42,332 nt of DNA, taken from positions 1 to 42,332 of the IMG/VR virus record IMGVR_UViG_3300030012_000143; one strand, given 5' to 3'. This document shows positions 24,761 through 31,349 of this stretch, piece by piece. Source of the DNA: a virus. The notes under the pieces were generated by a model. It was not told where the DNA came from, searched no databases, and saw only the letters and a list, made by a program, of their open reading frames with translations. The stretch's first letter is position 1. Each line of letters begins with the position of its first letter. Position numbers and translations under genes: made by a program.

Positions 24761-25287
24761 TTAGCGTGTGCGGTTCTTTTGTGATTCTATGTGTCGTTTT
24801 TCTCTTTCAGCTTTTAATTCAAAATAAGCAGCGTAGAAAATTAATTCTTTGTTAGTCATTCTGTTTCTTAGCTCTCCGACTGTCATACCTAGCTCGCAAG
24901 ATAAGAAGAACTCAAAATTGAGCCAACTATCTTGCTCTAGACGTTTTTTGCATCGCCTAACTGTGGTTCTTCAGTTTGAAATAAAAATAATTCAAGTTGA
25001 TTAAGAACTTTTTCAGGTAATTCGCGTTGCAGTTTGACAGCATCAGCAAGTGCAAAGGCTTTTTCTCCATTCTCTAATTCCGCCATCAAGCAAAGCATTC
25101 TTGTACTTTGTGCTAACGGATCTGAACTTGAAGTAGCAGCACTAGCTGCGATCCTGTCTGACCTTGTTAATGGTCTGAAATATAAGTCGATTACTTTTTT
25201 ACCTTGTTCATTTTTCAATTCAAACTTGCGTCTTTCTTGAATATTAAATTCAGTAGTTAGTAAGTCGACAGTGCGAGGATTTGACAT
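24761..25287 (-). CDS. GT: Tail assembly chaperone G-T fusion via -1 frameshift
   Basis: The same start as G. At A AAA AAC (24943-24949) a -1 shift gives about 175 aa: 115 residues from G plus 60 from the T frame. The T part reads RLEQDSWLNFEFFLSCELGM, then TVGELRNRMTNKELIFYAAY and a charged end, stopping with TAA at 24761. Glu/Leu patterning and position between G and tape measure match lambda gpT. No independent start exists for T; its frame opens only by shifting. Confidence 0.82.
24937..25287 (-). CDS. G: Tail assembly chaperone (G-type, zero-frame product)
   Basis: 116 aa, MSNPRTVDLLTTEFNIQERR to GDAKNV. It resembles G-type tail assembly chaperones that coat the tape measure and recruit tube subunits. 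It includes FRPLTRSDRIAASAATSSSD near 38-57 and a helical C-terminus. The last codons are GCA AAA AAC GTC TAG, a slippery site for the longer GT product. Confidence 0.8.
   Translation of the reverse strand: MSNPRTVDLLTTEFNIQERRKFELKNEQGKKVIDLYFRPLTRSDRIAASAATSSSDPLAQSTRMLCLMAELENGEKAFALADAVKLQRELPEKVLNQLELFLFQTEEPQLGDAKNV
24943..24949 (-). promoter_or_regulatory. Programmed -1 ribosomal frameshift site
   Basis: Minus-strand A AAA AAC heptamer (plus-strand gtttttt), an ideal X XXY YYZ slippery sequence, four codons before the end of G counting the stop (AAA AAC GTC TAG). The -1 frame is then open for 60 codons up to the tape measure gene. The shifted fraction sets the G:GT ratio needed for tail assembly. 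Confidence 0.85.
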
Positions 25288-25290
25288 AAA

Positions 25291-25707
25291 TTAAATTGCA
25301 GATGTAATTGCACCATTAGCAGTAAAGTTTACTGTAATAGTTTCTAGATCACCAATGTTAGCGCTAAAGTCTGTGCTTGTCACGATTCCAGCGAATGAAA
25401 GTTTTTTAGAACCTGATGTATCGAGAAATAGCTCAAATTGTGCGTCTCCCGCATCTTCAGAAGTAAGACAATCTTCTACTAAATTTTCTGTTTCATTTGA
25501 AGTTGCAGCTGTATATAAAAGCTCTACACTTCCTGTAGCTGAAATTAATCCACCTACATACGCTCTTGAAGTGTCGCCATGATCGGTACACTCTAAAAGC
25601 TCTTTATTTACAGTGAGAGACCAGTTTCTAGTACTAACAATAGCTTCTGTTGTACCAGCGCTATTCTTGAACTTTACTGACCCCTCTTCACCACGAAAAA
25701 ATGCCAT
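25291..25707 (-). CDS. Major tail (tube) protein
   Basis: 138 aa. Pattern of phage tail tube proteins: RGEEGSVKFKNSAGTTEAIV at the start, STRNWSLTVNKELLECTDHG near 26-45, SFAGIVTSTDFSANIGDLET near 102-121, and the end VNFTANGAITSAI. It polymerises into hexameric rings around the tape measure. Position just before G/GT and after the terminator/neck genes is diagnostic. Confidence 0.82.
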   Translation of the reverse strand: MAFFRGEEGSVKFKNSAGTTEAIVSTRNWSLTVNKELLECTDHGDTSRAYVGGLISATGSVELLYTAATSNETENLVEDCLTSEDAGDAQFELFLDTSGSKKLSFAGIVTSTDFSANIGDLETITVNFTANGAITSAI

Positions 25708-25741
25708 GATTTAAGTTTGGGTAATTGTCTACATATTAACC

Positions 25742-25888
25742 CTAAGAACTAGGATTAACAGTAGTTTTTGTTTTGTTTGTTTGTTGTTTAGCCATGTACT
25801 GCTTACAACGTGGATCCCAGAGTGCTGGGTTGCGCTTGCCTTTTACCTTTTCGATAACGTCAAGCATTTCTTCAGAAATTTCAGTCAT
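25742..25888 (-). CDS. 48-aa protein between tail terminator and tube genes
   Basis: ATG at 25888 overlaps the tail terminator stop (ATGA). The sequence reads MTEISEEMLDVIEKVKGKRN then PALWDPRCKQYMAKQQ and a polar tail. One acidic helix precedes a short basic motif with Trp and Cys. It fills the gap before the tube gene. The function is unknown; coupling suggests tail assembly. Confidence 0.55.
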   Translation of the reverse strand: MTEISEEMLDVIEKVKGKRNPALWDPRCKQYMAKQQTNKTKTTVNPSS

Positions 25889-26310
25889 AAATTTTCGTAG
25901 GCTTCAAATGTCATTCGTATTTGAGTTTGAAAAAATCCTTCAGGTATAGGATTATTTATCAGAGTGGGTCCAATAACTGGATCAAACGCTACTCCTGAAA
26001 CGACTTGTCGGTTGTACAAATCGCGTATTCTTTTACCAATTACATAGTTACTGCCAGCACCTATATTTTGTTCGGTAAATATATTTATTGTAACAGCCCC
26101 TACAAGTCTATTATCAGAATCTGTAGAACCACCTAAACTCAAATATTCATCTTCGCCAAACGCTAATAAACATTGAACAAAACTAGTGCTGCTATCTGGA
26201 TTGAAACTCTGATTTGCAAAAACAACAGGAATTACAGGAACTTCGTTTAATTCATCATTTAAACGTTTTTCTATTATTTTTCTTACAGCGTTCAAATCAA
26301 TCGCAGCCAT
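25885..26310 (-). CDS. Tail terminator-like protein (lambda U/DUF4128-like)
   Basis: 141 aa from ATG 26310, chosen for the strong AAGGAG upstream; a frame extension reaches 26352 but lies in the previous gene. It begins MAAIDLNAVRKIIEKRLNDE and contains PVIPVVFANQSFNPD, VTINIFTEQNIGAGSNYVIG and IRMTFEAYENL. The DUF4128/gpU-like fold caps the tube at the right length and joins it to the neck. Order connector-closure-Z-U-tube supports this. Confidence 0.7.
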   Translation of the reverse strand: MAAIDLNAVRKIIEKRLNDELNEVPVIPVVFANQSFNPDSSTSFVQCLLAFGEDEYLSLGGSTDSDNRLVGAVTINIFTEQNIGAGSNYVIGKRIRDLYNRQVVSGVAFDPVIGPTLINNPIPEGFFQTQIRMTFEAYENL

Positions 26311-26759
26311 TATGTTCTCCTTAATATTTTTTGATATTCGTCCTTTGCCCAATTAGTCATCTCTTTAGAAATAACATCAACCCAAGCACCACTATTTTGT
26401 TTACTTCCTGTTATGCCTGCAGCTTTCCATGATCTTGGTACGCCTTCGCCAGTTCCTGAAAGTGCTTCAGCGTATGGCAAATTATTGTGAATATGATAAA
26501 CGTTGCCAATTTTTTCATCAAAGCCAGCGTTATAGTTTGTGCCTTTTGGTGGTGTTATAGCTTTTGAAAAACCACCATCAATATTAGGAACTCCATTAGG
26601 TGCGTTTTCTCCTATCTGCCAATCTGACCTGAATCTACCAGTATCTATCGGACTACCTAATTTTACGCGAGAATCACTTTCAATAACTACAGCTCTAAGG
26701 AGTTGATTTATCTGAAACTCCATGTGTCCGCCTATTCTTTCTGGTGGTATTATCATCAT
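26310..26759 (-). CDS. Neck/tail-completion protein (lambda Z/HK97 gp10-like)
   Basis: 149 aa. Family pattern: SPIDTGRFRSDWQIGENAPN near 40-59, IGNVYHIHNNLPYAEALSGT near 86-105, and a C-terminal helix AWVDVISKEMTNWAKDEYQK. ATG 26759 has GAGG upstream; an alternative ATG lies at 26723. It links the head completion protein to the tail end and is needed for joining. Upstream neighbour is the closure protein. Confidence 0.75.
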   Translation of the reverse strand: MMIIPPERIGGHMEFQINQLLRAVVIESDSRVKLGSPIDTGRFRSDWQIGENAPNGVPNIDGGFSKAITPPKGTNYNAGFDEKIGNVYHIHNNLPYAEALSGTGEGVPRSWKAAGITGSKQNSGAWVDVISKEMTNWAKDEYQKILRRT

Positions 26760-26764
26760 AATGT

Positions 26765-27121
26765 TTAACCTCTCAAATATAATTCGTAGGTTACTTCCTC
26801 GCCTTGAACTTCATTTGTGTCTACCTGTATAATTTTATATTCAATAGAAGCAATAAATACAAAATCTTTAACTTGAGGCACAAAATCTATATCTCCTGCA
26901 GATATTGTTACTTTTTTGTCTTGCGCTGAGACTAAATCATTTACCTCTCTTTGCACAACGTTTTCAATCGCACCTTTTACAGTTACAGATGTCAAATTTT
27001 TATGAACTTCTCCTTTTTCAATGTCATAACCGCGTGAAGTGTCTCTCTTGATAGTGATATTGCCACCAAACTTACCTAAGAGTTTAGTTGCAATCTTACT
27101 AGAGCTAGATGCAATTCCCAT
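26765..27121 (-). CDS. Head closure/neck protein
   Basis: 118 aa, mainly beta: GKFGGNITIKRDTSRGYDIE early, VTISAGDIDFVPQVKDFVFI in the centre, and the end QVDTNEVQGEEVTYELYLRG. Length and position fit a head-closure or lambda FII-like attachment protein. Assignment is by context; no catalytic features. Confidence 0.6.
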   Translation of the reverse strand: MGIASSSSKIATKLLGKFGGNITIKRDTSRGYDIEKGEVHKNLTSVTVKGAIENVVQREVNDLVSAQDKKVTISAGDIDFVPQVKDFVFIASIEYKIIQVDTNEVQGEEVTYELYLRG

Positions 27122-27342
27122 TAGAGTTTATAAGCAATAACTGTACCGCTAGTCAAAGTAATACTTGTAATCACTCCTTCGATAGCACAATTAGATTTCA
27201 AATCTATTGCTGTTAAATCGCCAGTAATATTTTCTGCAACTAAAGTTGCGATTACAGAATCTTTTAGCGCTTTAATACAACCAAATCTGCCTGTAACTGC
27301 ATTTGTGTCGTTGATAATAACTGCAGCTGGATAATAAGTCAT
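27121..27342 (-). CDS. Small structural protein of the neck module
   Basis: 73 aa, beta-rich: MTYYPAAVIINDTNAVTGRF, then CIKALKDSVIATL and SITLTSGTVIAYKL. It contains two cysteines. Similar short proteins (from memory) occur in marine phage structural modules, possibly decorating capsid or neck. Function unknown. Confidence 0.55.
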   Translation of the reverse strand: MTYYPAAVIINDTNAVTGRFGCIKALKDSVIATLVAENITGDLTAIDLKSNCAIEGVITSITLTSGTVIAYKL

Positions 27343-27344
27343 AA

Positions 27345-27905
27345 TTAACTCCTTTTAATTGATACGTTTGCTGGTCCACTAATTCTGAGACCAGTGAATA
27401 GTCTCTCAAATAATGGCGGTACTCTATCAGCACCTACAGCCCCAAAGAAATTAGGCTCTGCTTGCAGACTACCAATCTTAACATTCTTAAAATCTTCTAA
27501 ACCTGATAAACCTAAACCATCTTTATTGTTATTCAGATATGTCGCTAATATTGCTTGTGCTTCTTTTACTTCGTCTGGTATTTCTGTTTCTGTATAATAA
27601 TCAGCTGTTAAACGATATGGAAAACCACTTACGTAAGTGCTTGTAAATGTATCTGGCTTTCTTACTCCTACTCTAGGCCATTGCATCTTTTGATTCTGTT
27701 TTGCTTTTGCTCCTATAAATCTTTCTCTATTAATTCTTACAGCTGCTGTGAATAATGCTCTATTTTTTTGATCGGTTGTAGCGCTAGACCACGCAACTAC
27801 GTCATCATCTTCTACCAAACCATCAATGATAGCTTGTGCTTCTGCAAGAGTCTGATAACTATTTGCTGTTGCGCTTGATAGTGTTGCGTCTATTGTGATC
27901 GCCAT
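27345..27905 (-). CDS. Head-tail connector (DnaT-like/gp6-type)
   Basis: 186 aa. Matches the pattern of head-tail connector proteins annotated as DnaT-like: NSYQTLAEAQAIIDGL, KNRALFTAAVRINRERFIG near 47-65, MQWPRVGVRKPDTF, and EIPDEVKEAQAILATYLNNN. Helical core plus a long C-terminal loop. It binds below the portal. Despite the family name, DNA replication is not implied. Confidence 0.72.
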   Translation of the reverse strand: MAITIDATLSSATANSYQTLAEAQAIIDGLVEDDDVVAWSSATTDQKNRALFTAAVRINRERFIGAKAKQNQKMQWPRVGVRKPDTFTSTYVSGFPYRLTADYYTETEIPDEVKEAQAILATYLNNNKDGLGLSGLEDFKNVKIGSLQAEPNFFGAVGADRVPPLFERLFTGLRISGPANVSIKRS

Positions 27906-28002
27906 TTACTTTAATTTTTTTAACTTTTTTTGTTTTTAAGGGAACAGAGGCCACTTTAGCAGCCTCTTGTTCTCTCTTACGTTTAAACGCAAACAGTCCC
28001 AT
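27859..28002 (-). CDS. 47-aa basic protein next to the decoration gene
   Basis: ATG at 28002 shares TAATG with the decoration protein's stop; TAG at 27859 lies 47 bp inside the connector gene. Sequence MGLFAFKRKREQEAAKVASV then PLKTKKVKKIKVNGDHNRR. It is about one-third Lys/Arg. It probably binds nucleic acid or acidic surfaces during head assembly; the function is not known. Confidence 0.55.
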   Translation of the reverse strand: MGLFAFKRKREQEAAKVASVPLKTKKVKKIKVNGDHNRRNTIKRNSK

Positions 28003-28367
28003 TAGCCGTTTTTCAAAATCAAATAATTGATTACGATAGCTTCACCAGCTGAAGAGCCAGATACATTGCCAACAGTTATTTGGAAAGAACCATCTGCAAT
28101 GGTGTGAGCCTGTACTAAATAAGTTCCACCTGTACCAGCAGAACCATGATTAGCTTGAATTACGTCGCCTGCTGTAACTTTTGAGTTAGTTACTGTGAAA
28201 GTGACTTCAGCAGCAGCTGCTAATGCAGCGTCGTGCATTGTAATCAAACCTCCGACAGTATTTAAAGTCACACCAGTAGATTTACTGGTTGCTTGAGTTA
28301 CAGAACCTGTTTGAGCTGCAACAACTCCAAGAGCTGATCCAGCAGTAGCTTCAAATTGACTAGGCAT
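28002..28367 (-). CDS. Capsid decoration/head fibre-like protein
   Basis: 121 aa, small-residue- and beta-rich: TGSVTQATSKSTGVTLNTVG, ITMHDAALAAAAEVTFTVTN, GTYLVQAHTIADGSFQITVG, ending IVINYLILKNG. Located directly after the major capsid gene, as decoration or spike proteins usually are. In marine phages this type is common as a virion protein of uncertain placement. Confidence 0.65.
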   Translation of the reverse strand: MPSQFEATAGSALGVVAAQTGSVTQATSKSTGVTLNTVGGLITMHDAALAAAAEVTFTVTNSKVTAGDVIQANHGSAGTGGTYLVQAHTIADGSFQITVGNVSGSSAGEAIVINYLILKNG

Positions 28368-28382
28368 AATAAATTACCTCCT

Positions 28383-29414
28383 TTAGTCCATAGTTGAAAC
28401 GTTAGTAGCCCTAACGATTCCTATGTTTTTAGTTTCGTAAACCTTCGACCAGTTGCTTACAGTTTCAAGTTGTGCCTGAGTAGGATTTGTTGTAGTAACA
28501 GCCCACTTAGAACCAACAGGGTGATAACAATAGTGCAAGTCAATACTCATAGCATCTGACTTTGCAAGAATATCTCTATCTGTCTCTGTTTGTAGACCAG
28601 CTTGTTCTCCACTTGCTACAGCGCCAGCTGTAAAGAAGTAAGTAGAGTATTCAGTGCTAGAGCCTGAACCAGTTTTTGCAACGTCGTCAGAAACGATAAC
28701 ACGTAAACCACAATATGTAGGTACTGTGTCATTTCCTCCGCCATAAGCTGGTGTAATTGTACCGCCTGATGCTGTAGCTGAACCGCCATTGCCATCACTA
28801 GCAAGAACATAATCTACTAATTTGCGCTCGACTAAATCGTAATATACAGCGCTATGCATACAAACCGCTGCTAGTTTGTCTCCTTGATCTCCAAGTAATG
28901 ATTTAGCTTTTGCTACGTGTCTAGGACTTAAAACAGTTGGTGAATCTCCTGAACCGCCATCAATGGTTAGACCAAAGAAAGCAGCGTTAGAGTCAGTTGT
29001 GTTTACAGATCCGAAAACACCAGATAAACATGCAAGTAAATCTTTTTGTCTTTGGTTAGCAATATAAGCCCCTATCTTTTGGCCTATTGCGCCCATTGGA
29101 TCTGAACCAGCTGCAAGTGCAGCTAAATCCCTTGACTCAAATGCTCGCCCTCTGTGTAAAATCACACCAACTTGTTTGTCGGTAGTAATTTTTCCGGGAG
29201 TTAAAGAACTTGAATCAGATAATACCTCGAAGTCTCCAGTTAAATTTGCTGAGAAGAAAGGTACGTTGATGAGATCTCCACCCTCAGTAGCATTTAGTTC
29301 TGCCATAGGTTGAACAACACCACTTTGTAGAAATGCATCTCTAGCGGTGGTTTGTTCTATGACGTATGGTGTAAATACCTCTGGGATAATCACATCACTC
29401 CTGAGAGTGGCCAT
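28383..29414 (-). CDS. Major capsid protein
   Basis: 343 aa, begins MATLRSDVIIPEVFTPYVIE. Coat-protein pattern: GDLINVPFFSANLTGDFEVL near 46-65, ITTDKQVGVILHRGRAFESR, the spine helix MGAIGQKIGAYIANQRQKDL near 107-126, YYDLVERKLVDYV and YCGLRVIVSDDVAK. HK97-type fold inferred. The gene follows the scaffold gene, and no protease gene is evident, so maturation probably occurs without prohead proteolysis or with another enzyme. Confidence 0.85.
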   Translation of the reverse strand: MATLRSDVIIPEVFTPYVIEQTTARDAFLQSGVVQPMAELNATEGGDLINVPFFSANLTGDFEVLSDSSSLTPGKITTDKQVGVILHRGRAFESRDLAALAAGSDPMGAIGQKIGAYIANQRQKDLLACLSGVFGSVNTTDSNAAFFGLTIDGGSGDSPTVLSPRHVAKAKSLLGDQGDKLAAVCMHSAVYYDLVERKLVDYVLASDGNGGSATASGGTITPAYGGGNDTVPTYCGLRVIVSDDVAKTGSGSSTEYSTYFFTAGAVASGEQAGLQTETDRDILAKSDAMSIDLHYCYHPVGSKWAVTTTNPTQAQLETVSNWSKVYETKNIGIVRATNVSTMD

Positions 29415-29526
29415 GAAAAAAACCTTTTGAATAATGTTTACAATATAGCGGGCGCAGCCCTACAGACTTTGGCGCAGCCTAGTCTAGTTACAGTTCATAA
29501 TAACCAGAAAACTACAAAATTAACAA
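29415..29526 (-). promoter_or_regulatory. Leader of the capsid gene with GC-rich repeats
   Basis: This 112-bp gap holds two GGCTGCGCC copies 20 bp apart (plus-strand 29451-29459 and 29471-29479), striking in AT-rich DNA. One forms a GGGC-TGC-GCCC mini-hairpin. TATATT lies downstream of them and AAAAGG precedes the capsid ATG. A third copy is in the scaffold gene near 30203. It could be an mRNA-processing or promoter element boosting capsid expression. Confidence 0.4.
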
Positions 29527-30234
29527 CTATTTTCCTGCTTCTGCTTTCAATCTTTCGTATAAGGGTCTATCAACTTTGTAAAGTCTTGTTATTTCTGTGA
29601 GATTTCCACCATTCAAAAACGGGTTTTTATCCATTCCTATTGGTAATTTTCCTGAAGTATGTTTTGCAGTTGGTGCGCCTGAACCTCTTGCTGAATCGGT
29701 TTTCTTTAGCCAATCTGGTAAACTCTCAGCCCACTTAGCCACTGGTGTTTCTTCATAACCATCGACAACTACAACTGTCCCATCATCTTTTCTTTTTATT
29801 TGGTCTATGCTGAGTTTCGTTTTTAAGACCATGTCAGGATCGTGAACTATTTCAGCTAATGCAGTAACAGTCGGGGTAATTAATTCGAGTTCTTTAATTT
29901 TTGCTTCTAATTTTTTTATTTGTTCATCTTTTGTTGCACTAGCTTCTCTAAATTGCTGATCTCTAGCTTGAAGCGCCTCAGTATATTTGCCTTTAGCTTC
30001 TAATTCTGCTTGTTCAGCTTTTTGTTTGAACTCTAATAGTTTTTGTACGTCTGTACCTTCTGGCATTGAAGATAGCGTTTGCTCTAGTTGCTGATACTTT
30101 TTCTTTTCGTCTAATAATTGTTTGTTTTTAGAGTCTGTTGCTTCAATACGACTCTCTAGAGTTTTGATCTGTTTTAATAACTCTTCGTTGCTGTTAGCAG
30201 TTGGCGCAGCCTCTTGCTTGTTTTCTTCAGACAT
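29527..30234 (-). CDS. Capsid scaffold protein
   Basis: 235 aa. Acidic, long coiled coil from about 18 to 120 (EELLKQIKTLESRIEATDSK; LEFKQKAEQAELEAKGKYTE). The second part (PVAKWAESLPDWLKKTDSAR) has the common scaffold/minor structural motif. Immediately upstream of the major capsid gene, the standard position. It should guide procapsid assembly and then leave. Confidence 0.8.
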   Translation of the reverse strand: MSEENKQEAAPTANSNEELLKQIKTLESRIEATDSKNKQLLDEKKKYQQLEQTLSSMPEGTDVQKLLEFKQKAEQAELEAKGKYTEALQARDQQFREASATKDEQIKKLEAKIKELELITPTVTALAEIVHDPDMVLKTKLSIDQIKRKDDGTVVVVDGYEETPVAKWAESLPDWLKKTDSARGSGAPTAKHTSGKLPIGMDKNPFLNGGNLTEITRLYKVDRPLYERLKAEAGK

Positions 30235-30265
30235 ACCCGCAAGGTAAATTTAATACTATACTAGC

Positions 30266-30538
30266 CTACCATTTAACTTTGTCAGCCCAATAAGCTGCAC
30301 TCATCTTTCCTTTTGCTATATGTTTACCCATTCTTGCCTTAAAACTTTTTTGCCTAGCTTTCCCTTTTTTAGTTTTTGGATCTGAGCCTGCACCGCTGAC
30401 TCCTTGTTGACCAAATCTTATTAATTTAACTTTATCGCCTTCTTTAGCTAATACAGCGTGACTACTTCGCGGGTGTTTTGATGTTCTTTTTGGTTTGTTA
30501 TAACCACTGAAAGTTTCACCCCTGTAAGTAATGCTCAT
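30266..30538 (-). CDS. Basic structural-module protein, marine-phage type
   Basis: 90 aa, very basic: FSGYNKPKRTSKHPRSSHAV, LAKEGDKVKLIRFGQQGVSG, KARQKSFKARMGKHIAKGKM, end AAYWADKVKW. This recognisable pattern (RFGQQGVxGAG...KSFKARxxKxI) recurs in cyanophages and pelagiphages (recalled; DUF6321-like). It may bind DNA or RNA in the head. ATGA overlap with the 50-aa gene upstream. Confidence 0.65.
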   Translation of the reverse strand: MSITYRGETFSGYNKPKRTSKHPRSSHAVLAKEGDKVKLIRFGQQGVSGAGSDPKTKKGKARQKSFKARMGKHIAKGKMSAAYWADKVKW

Positions 30539-30687
30539 TTTCCTACTTTTGCTTGCGCTCTCTTGTGTGCCACATTAAATGATGTACCTCCTCTCATTAA
30601 CCTTTTCATAAAATCTAGGTGTTTCTTAGAGTGGTGTACAGAATGTTTTTTTAATAAATCTTTCTGTTTTTTCGTTAAAGGTGTCAT
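30535..30687 (-). CDS. 50-aa His/Lys-rich protein
   Basis: ATG 30687 overlaps the upstream gene's stop and TGA overlaps the downstream start. Sequence MTPLTKKQKDLLKKHSVHHS then KKHLDFMKRLMRGGTSFNVA and end HKRAQAKVGK. The HSxKHxxFM...G.SF..AHxxAxxxVGK pattern is one I recall from small phage proteins; it is helical and basic. The function is unknown. Confidence 0.6.
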   Translation of the reverse strand: MTPLTKKQKDLLKKHSVHHSKKHLDFMKRLMRGGTSFNVAHKRAQAKVGK

Positions 30688-30917
30688 TTCTTTTTCTTTT
30701 TAGGTGCTGCTCTAAGTTGAGATCTTTTTTTTAGTACTGCATTTCCAGTAGATTCAGACACTAAACGTATTACAGGGTCATTATCACTTCCGACTCTAGT
30801 TATTCTACTACCGCTAGTTCGTCCTTTAATTGTTGCTTTCTTACCAGCTACACCAGTCACTCTGCCATATGTTCTGGTGCCTTGATAGACCCAGCTGACC
30901 CTACTGCCCTTTTTCAT
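30684..30917 (-). CDS. Small TUDOR-like (Hva1-type) basic protein
   Basis: 77 aa: MKKGSRVSWVYQGTRTYGRV, GVAGKKATIKGRTSGSRITR, VIRLVSESTGNAVLKKRSQL, end PKKKKK. The GxxVxW...GxVxxV...VLKxxSxL arrangement fits the Hva1/TUDOR beta-barrel family (PF11160-like). The basic ends suggest nucleic acid contact. In the microprotein cluster between MuF and scaffold. Confidence 0.6.
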   Translation of the reverse strand: MKKGSRVSWVYQGTRTYGRVTGVAGKKATIKGRTSGSRITRVGSDNDPVIRLVSESTGNAVLKKRSQLRAAPKKKKK

Positions 30918-31059
30918 GATCTTCTAATTGTTCTATAAGTTTTGTTTTTGTTAATCTTCTATCTAACTCTAAACCTTTGCTACGGCCATATTCTTCTAAT
31001 TCGACCTTAGACATAGAGTTAAATTTGGATTCTTGCTTACCAGTATTAAACTGATACAT
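30901..31059 (-). CDS. 52-aa SAP/HeH-like protein
   Basis: ATG at 31059 shares TAATG with the upstream microgene, and TAG lies 17 bp inside the TUDOR-like gene. Sequence: MYQFNTGKQESKFNSMSKVE, then LEEYGRSKGLELDRRLTKTK, then LIEQLEDHEKGQ. The motif LxxYGRxxGLxLDxRxxKxxLIxxL looks like a SAP or HeH helix-extended-helix DNA-binding fold. Confidence 0.6.
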   Translation of the reverse strand: MYQFNTGKQESKFNSMSKVELEEYGRSKGLELDRRLTKTKLIEQLEDHEKGQ

Positions 31060-31127
31060 TACTTTTTACCTCCCTTCTTCTTTTTCTTCTTTTTCTTTCC
31101 ACCCATTTTGTACATAGCAGCTGGCAT
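31059..31127 (-). CDS. 22-aa polylysine microprotein
   Basis: ATG 31127 to TAA 31059: MPAAMYKMGG followed by eight lysines, GG and KK. It overlaps the next start (TAATG) and has GAAACC-type spacing with no strong ribosome site nearby. Such Lys tracts can neutralise packaged DNA or bind RNA. Confidence is limited by length, but exact coupling supports it. Confidence 0.5.
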   Translation of the reverse strand: MPAAMYKMGGKKKKKKKKGGKK

Positions 31128-31154
31128 AGGTTTCTCCGTTTTTTTTAGTATAGC

Positions 31155-31349
31155 TTAATTCGTGAAATATTTATTTAATAGCTCAAAATCCGCATCAGCT
31201 ACAGCATCTGTATATAAACCTTCAATTATCATTTCAAATTTTTTCTTATTCGATTCTGTTGCATCTTTCATAGAGTCGAAAATACGTTTTGGTACTGTTC
31301 TATTCTTTGGGAACTGTTTAGACAATTCAAGCGCTTCAAAGGGTGTCAT
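31155..31349 (-). CDS. Small helical protein after MuF
   Basis: 64 aa: MTPFEALELSKQFPKNRTVP, then RIFDSMKDATESNKKKFEMI and DADFELLNKYFTN. Helical, slightly basic centre. ATGA overlap with the MuF stop shows coupling; it could be an immunity or partner protein for the MuF C-terminal domain, by position only. Confidence 0.55.
   Translation of the reverse strand: MTPFEALELSKQFPKNRTVPKRIFDSMKDATESNKKKFEMIIEGLYTDAVADADFELLNKYFTN

Noticed and set aside
27345-27905. DnaT-like primosomal protein
   Set aside because: Family name matches, but position among neck genes and size point to a head-tail connector.
29352-29600. 82-aa plus-strand frame across the capsid-scaffold gap
   Set aside because: It spans the capsid gene start, leader and scaffold end in antisense, without ribosome site or protein-like pattern; the gap is better explained as a leader.
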